Assembly: GCF_018873765.1 (NCBI RefSeq)
Contig: NC_057921.1
Coordinates: 64,779,557 to 64,843,556 of the forward strand
Direction of reading: 5' to 3'
Length of the DNA stretch: 64,000 nucleotides
From: Telopea speciosissima
Lineage: Eukaryota; Streptophyta; Magnoliopsida; Proteales; Proteaceae
The notes below the pieces were generated by a model. The model had not been told where the DNA came from. It worked only from the letters and a program-made list of their open reading frames with translations, and ran no database searches. Position numbers and translations under genes: made by a program. Positions 59,716 to 64,000 of this stretch are shown here, one piece after another. Every line of letters begins with the position of its first letter. The stretch's first letter is position 1.

Positions 59716-61640
59716 TGTTAGAGTTCAATTAAAGAGGAATAAGTAGAAGAAGAATATAGGAGAAGAAATGAGAGGAAGAAGAAGAGAGATTTTGGGAGAA
59801 GAGTGTAAGTGTTTATCGATTACATTCACTTCAAATATTATTGATGCTTTTGAGATACAAATTACACATATACCCTTAATACCCTTAAACCATATAACAA
59901 TAGACCTATTACTACCTATTTACTATTACACCCTTACAACCATACATCCCAACACTCCCCCTCAAGCTGGGGAATAGATATCATACATGCCCAGCTTGCT
60001 TAAGAGAGTGCTGAACTGGAGAGAGTTGATCCTTTGGTGAAGACATCTGACACTTGTTCAATTGTCTTTACAAATGGAGCACAAATGAGGTTGGTGTCAA
60101 TCTTCTCCTGTCACAATACAAACGCACAAGTCCCATAGTCTCATACCCCAATTCTTAAACCAAGTTTCTCAACCATTGGAGTTCATAGACTCCATGAACC
60201 ATAGTTCTAAATTGTGCCTCGACACTGGACCTAGCCACCACAAACTGCTTCTTACTCCTCCAATTTACAAAGTTGCCACCAACAAATGTGCAGTAGCCAG
60301 ATGTGGATCTTCTATCTGAGATGGACCATGCCTAGTCTGCATCTGTGAAGGCAAAATTCTCAAGTGTTGTGTTTAGCGTACAATAGTCCCTTTCCTATGC
60401 TAGACTTCCAATATCTGAGAATGCGGTAGACAACATCTGCCCTTAGGGGCATATATGAGCCGACTCATCACCCCAACAACATAAGCAATATCAAGGCAAC
60501 TCAGGGAGAGACAAATCAGCTTTCCCACTAATCTTGGTACTTCCATGTATCAATCAAGGGCTGTCCGCAATTATCCCCTATCTTGTGATTCCAGTCAATA
60601 GGTGAGTTTGCTAGTTTACACCTCAAAAAACCAAATTTCCCGTACCAAGTCCAGTACAAACTTCCCTTGGCAAATATTATCCCTTTTGTTGATCTTGACA
60701 CCTCGATGCAAAATAAATAAATAAATAAATAATTTCAAGGGGCTGAGATCCTTGATCTCAAATTGATGAGACAGATAGGACTTAAGTTTCTTAATCTCTT
60801 CCCCATCATTCCTAGTGACTACAACATCATTCACATGAACAATAAGTGTTGTGATATTGCTACTGTTTCGACATATGAACAAGGTATGATCACCCATTCA
60901 GCCTTGCTTTGGGCGTAGCCACTCTTTAGAATAACCTATCTAAACCTCTTAAACCAAGCCTTTGGGGATTGTTTCTGCAATAAAAAGCTTTCTTGAGGCG
61001 GCACACTTTCCCATCAGCTGAGGGAACCTTAAAGCTAGGGAGAGGCTACATGTACACTTCCTCTTCTAGATCATCATGGAGGACTGCATTCTTCACATCT
61101 AGCTAGTATAGAGGCCAGTTCAGGTTGGCTTCCAACGATAAGAGAACTCTTATTGAGTTGTGTTTGGTCACTGGGGCAAACATCTATTGGTAATCAATTC
61201 CATACACTTGGTTGTATCCCTTTACTACCAATTTGGCCTTATACTTCTCAATAGTGCCATCTAATCGATGCTTGATTTAGTAAACCCATCTGCACCCATC
61301 GGGACTCTCCCCCTTGGAAGGTCAACCAAATCCCAAGTATGGTTCTTCTCAAGGGCCAACATTTCGTCACTCATAGCTTCCCTCCACTTTGGGTCAGACA
61401 AGGCATCATAAACGGTCTTGGGAATACAGGTTGAGGAAAAGGCCACATTGAAGGCAACATCTGTAGGGGAGAGAGCATCATAGGAAACAAACTTGACTAT
61501 AGGGTTATTACAAGCCCGTGCTCCTTTCCGGACAGCAATAGGGAGATCTAAATCTGAAGGAAGTGGAGGAATATTACTTGACTTAGGGAGGAGAGCATGC
61601 TCAGCATAGTTGTCAAGGTAACCCAAGGCATTAGAGGGCT
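59716..61640 (-). mobile_element. Truncated copia element, minus strand
   Basis: The 3' LTR is 59954-59716 (239 bp; on the minus strand it starts TGTTGGGATG and ends CTCTAACA), preceded by the polypurine tract at 59955-59965 (gagggggag on the minus strand). Upstream, on the minus strand, is pol debris: RNase H/RT text from about 59970 to 61640, for example DPKWREAMSDEMLALEKNHT and TWDLVDLPRGR at 61300-61420, then LDVKNA (about 61090) and a damaged HVNDVVVTRND, corresponding to the YVDD region. There are many stops and frameshifts. The 5' LTR and the gag-to-integrase part are missing; the truncation point is near 61640. It is unrelated in LTR sequence to the element at 45403 and clearly older. 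Confidence 0.85.
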
Positions 61641-64000
61641 GCCTAAGTGCTTAGGCGACAAGGCACCCACCTAGTTTTAGTATTTATTTTTTATGTATTC
61701 ATTATATCTAGTATAGAAATGAAATAAATCTCCTTATATGCTACATCAAGAATCAACATTTAAGGCACATCAAGAATCAATATAGAAGCCGTAACAATGC
61801 AATATGGTAGAACAATGAGTCAACTACAAACTACATCAGAAACATAATATATAATAAATTAATACCCAATCAAAGAAACCACTTACCATTAAATTGAATA
61901 TTCATAAAGAAAACATCATAAAATCAATTATTAAATAAGTTGAACAATCAACAATAAATCAGAAACATCATCCACTAGAAACCATATTCCATCATAAATC
62001 AGAAATGAGAAGTAACAATTGCTAACAACTAACTAACAATGTTTTTTCTCAAGTTGAATTCAAGAATGAAAAGGGTAATCAAGATCATTCCAATTTCCAG
62101 CACTCCCACTCTCAACATGAGGATATATTATCATAGCAAGTAAAATCAGTGAGAAATGTAAACAGACAATTGCAAATTGCCAATCAGCCAATCACATTTG
62201 GCAATACCAAATCAACTCAGCCGTTATGGCCAATCTGATCTGATCCCAATCCCTAAATAGGTCTGTATACCATGGAGAGATCTCTTAGCAAAGAAGATGA
62301 AATGTATAAATTTCCGCCCAATACTGCGTCAAACATTATTAAGGTCCAATCAGACATATATAGGTCTTAGGCCAATCCTGAGATCAGCCATGGCTGATGC
62401 CACTACGATAAGCTTAAAAGTTAAAACCATAGGCCTACGATTCAAACATTTCCATGTGCATCATCCGAAGCCTTAATTTAACCTGTAAGCAAATCCACGG
62501 CAGAAAATAATTGCCAAACCTACTTACGTAGCTTGGCCCAAAATCAGGCATTCCAGAATAAAACTTACCTGTGCCGCTGCAAACAGTGTTGCCGGAAAAG
62601 GAAAGGGGCACAGCCGGAAAGAGTGCTGCCGTATCCACCGACCACCTAGGGTTTGCAGAGCATGAACTTGAGAGGAGAAGAACGAGAACCTGAGAGGAGA
62701 AATAGCTGAATCGAAGTCGATATTTGATAATTCTAAATTCTTTTCTTTTTAAATAAACAAATTGATTCAGTGCATCTCACATGTACTATAATGGCCATGG
62801 AATCATTTACTATGAAAATGTCATCTGGGGTCTGAACATCTGGAAGAAGACTGAAACTGTTGCTACACCAGAGCAGTTGAGACCGAGGAGAATGACCATA
62901 AGGAAGTAGTTGATGTTGAAAGATGAGGTCTGTGGCCTACCTTCTCTTTATCAAAGTCGATGACCTCCTTCCTAGTTCCTATAAAGAAGCCCATCTGGTA
63001 AGCTTCTTCACAGTTTCCCACCTCAATCTTATCCATCATTTCCCAATTGCTCGATCGAGCTCCCTATGACTGATTGGCACTGTTTCTGTGCGTGTGTGAC
63101 TCGGGTTAAATGAACTCGAAACAACATCTTATTGGCTGGCTTTACGATTTTATTTTGGTTCAAATTCGAAAATAAATCGATATAAACCAGTATCAATCCA
63201 ATATTGAAAAATCGAAATAAATTAAAATCGTATCAGATTAAAATCAAAACCGATCAAAAATCAAAGTTTCTTATCGGTTTGGTTTTGATCTCACTCATTC
63301 TAATACTGAAACCGATTCAGCCCGATAGAAACCAATCCAAACCGACTGTTTGACACCCCTAGCCATTCAAATCCTAAAAGAGAAGCATCAACAGCTAAGG
63401 ATAAATAATAATTTTGAATCACGATAGAAGTGGCTGAATAAAAGTTATAAGAAAATATTCTGTGCACTGGGGCATAGAGTGTGCTCGATACACCTAAATG
63501 ACTGATGACCACCTGTGTCTGGGCACAGCCGGCGCTACCATGCTCTCCCGAGCAGAGAACATCGCTCCAAAAATTATATCCAAGTAGAGTCGGGAATTGA
63601 ATGGGTAAATTAGGCTGGTTAGCATCCACCCCGGTCCAAATCTAGTGGTTGCTGCTTGAATTTTCTTCAACCAACATTGGATCAGTCTGAACCAATTAAT
63701 CTTAGGTTCAATATATGTTAGAATTAATTAAGAAATCCACTACACTAGTCCCAATACTTTCCACATTAATATATGGTGTTGGGCCTACAGTTGTCTCCAT
63801 AAATAGATAAATAGATCCATATCCAGTGTGCTCTAACTTCTCCAAACGGGTAGGAAAGGAACCATATATCCATCCAGGGCCCATAGAAGAATGGATATAT
63901 AACAAACACTAACACACTAGTGTTTAAGTTTAAGGACATCATCCTCTTCTTTTGTTCCCTAATCCCCTCCTTGAAGATTCTGGAATCTGGATCACTACAA
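61641..64000. other. Spacer to window end; no firm gene
   Basis: AT-rich intergenic DNA. 'cctaagtgcttaggcgacaa' at about 61648 is a common plant repeat word. 63110-63365 has degenerate 'aaaccgat/atcggttt' text ending ttgacacccctag, like the ends of the hAT-type MITE at 10170. About 63456-63570 has 'tgtgtctgggcacagccggc', resembling a piece of the Mutator-type MITE at 24334. None has clear boundaries. The ORF at 62435-62638 (minus) is not recognisable. Confidence 0.4.

Overview
The window is nuclear DNA from a flowering plant, most likely a dicot; I cannot name the species. The evidence is genes with many GT-AG introns of plant type, several plastid-targeted or plant-specific proteins (CURT1A, DUF3143, DUF1191, POB1/LRB-type BTB), an Au-type SINE, and Ty1/copia elements primed by initiator-Met tRNA. 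Introns and spacers are AT-rich and full of old transposon pieces. There are no bacterial features.

Layout. (1) 1-5308, plus strand: the last three coding exons of the V-type H+-ATPase subunit E gene, which starts before the window. (2) 6085-8665: copy A of a duplicated block, holding a dead fragment of an ABCC transporter and a healthy minus-strand gene for a plastid DUF3143 protein. (3) 11774-21050: a complete 11-exon ABCC10-type transporter (1483 aa). It is followed at 22500-22905 by a decayed DUF3143 copy, so 19270-22905 is copy B of the same block. (4) 22906-29691: mostly spacer, with a small Gly/Arg-rich ORF, MITEs, a DUF1191 membrane-protein gene (minus strand) and a LINE tail. (5) 29692-32251: CURT1A, a thylakoid curvature protein. 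(6) 34242-39697, minus strand: a POB1/LRB BTB-BACK protein (6 exons, 552 aa). (7) 39698-43994: spacer with a long inverted-repeat hairpin. (8) 43995-53961: a small glyoxalase/VOC gene whose first intron is 9.5 kb and contains a complete 5.36-kb copia retrotransposon. (9) 57297-58552, minus strand: dephospho-CoA kinase. (10) 59716-61640: a truncated minus-strand copia remnant, then spacer to the end.

The genes are ordinary single-copy housekeeping or plastid genes and do not form a pathway or cluster. The notable content is structural: reciprocal decay of a duplicated ABCC/DUF3143 pair, a copia element with nearly identical LTRs but eight premature stops and no frameshift, several MITEs and a SINE with clear target-site duplications, and a fold-back locus able to form a long hairpin RNA. 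I found no convincing new biochemical system. All exon boundaries below were set by hand from GT/AG signals and reading-phase agreement, without transcript data.
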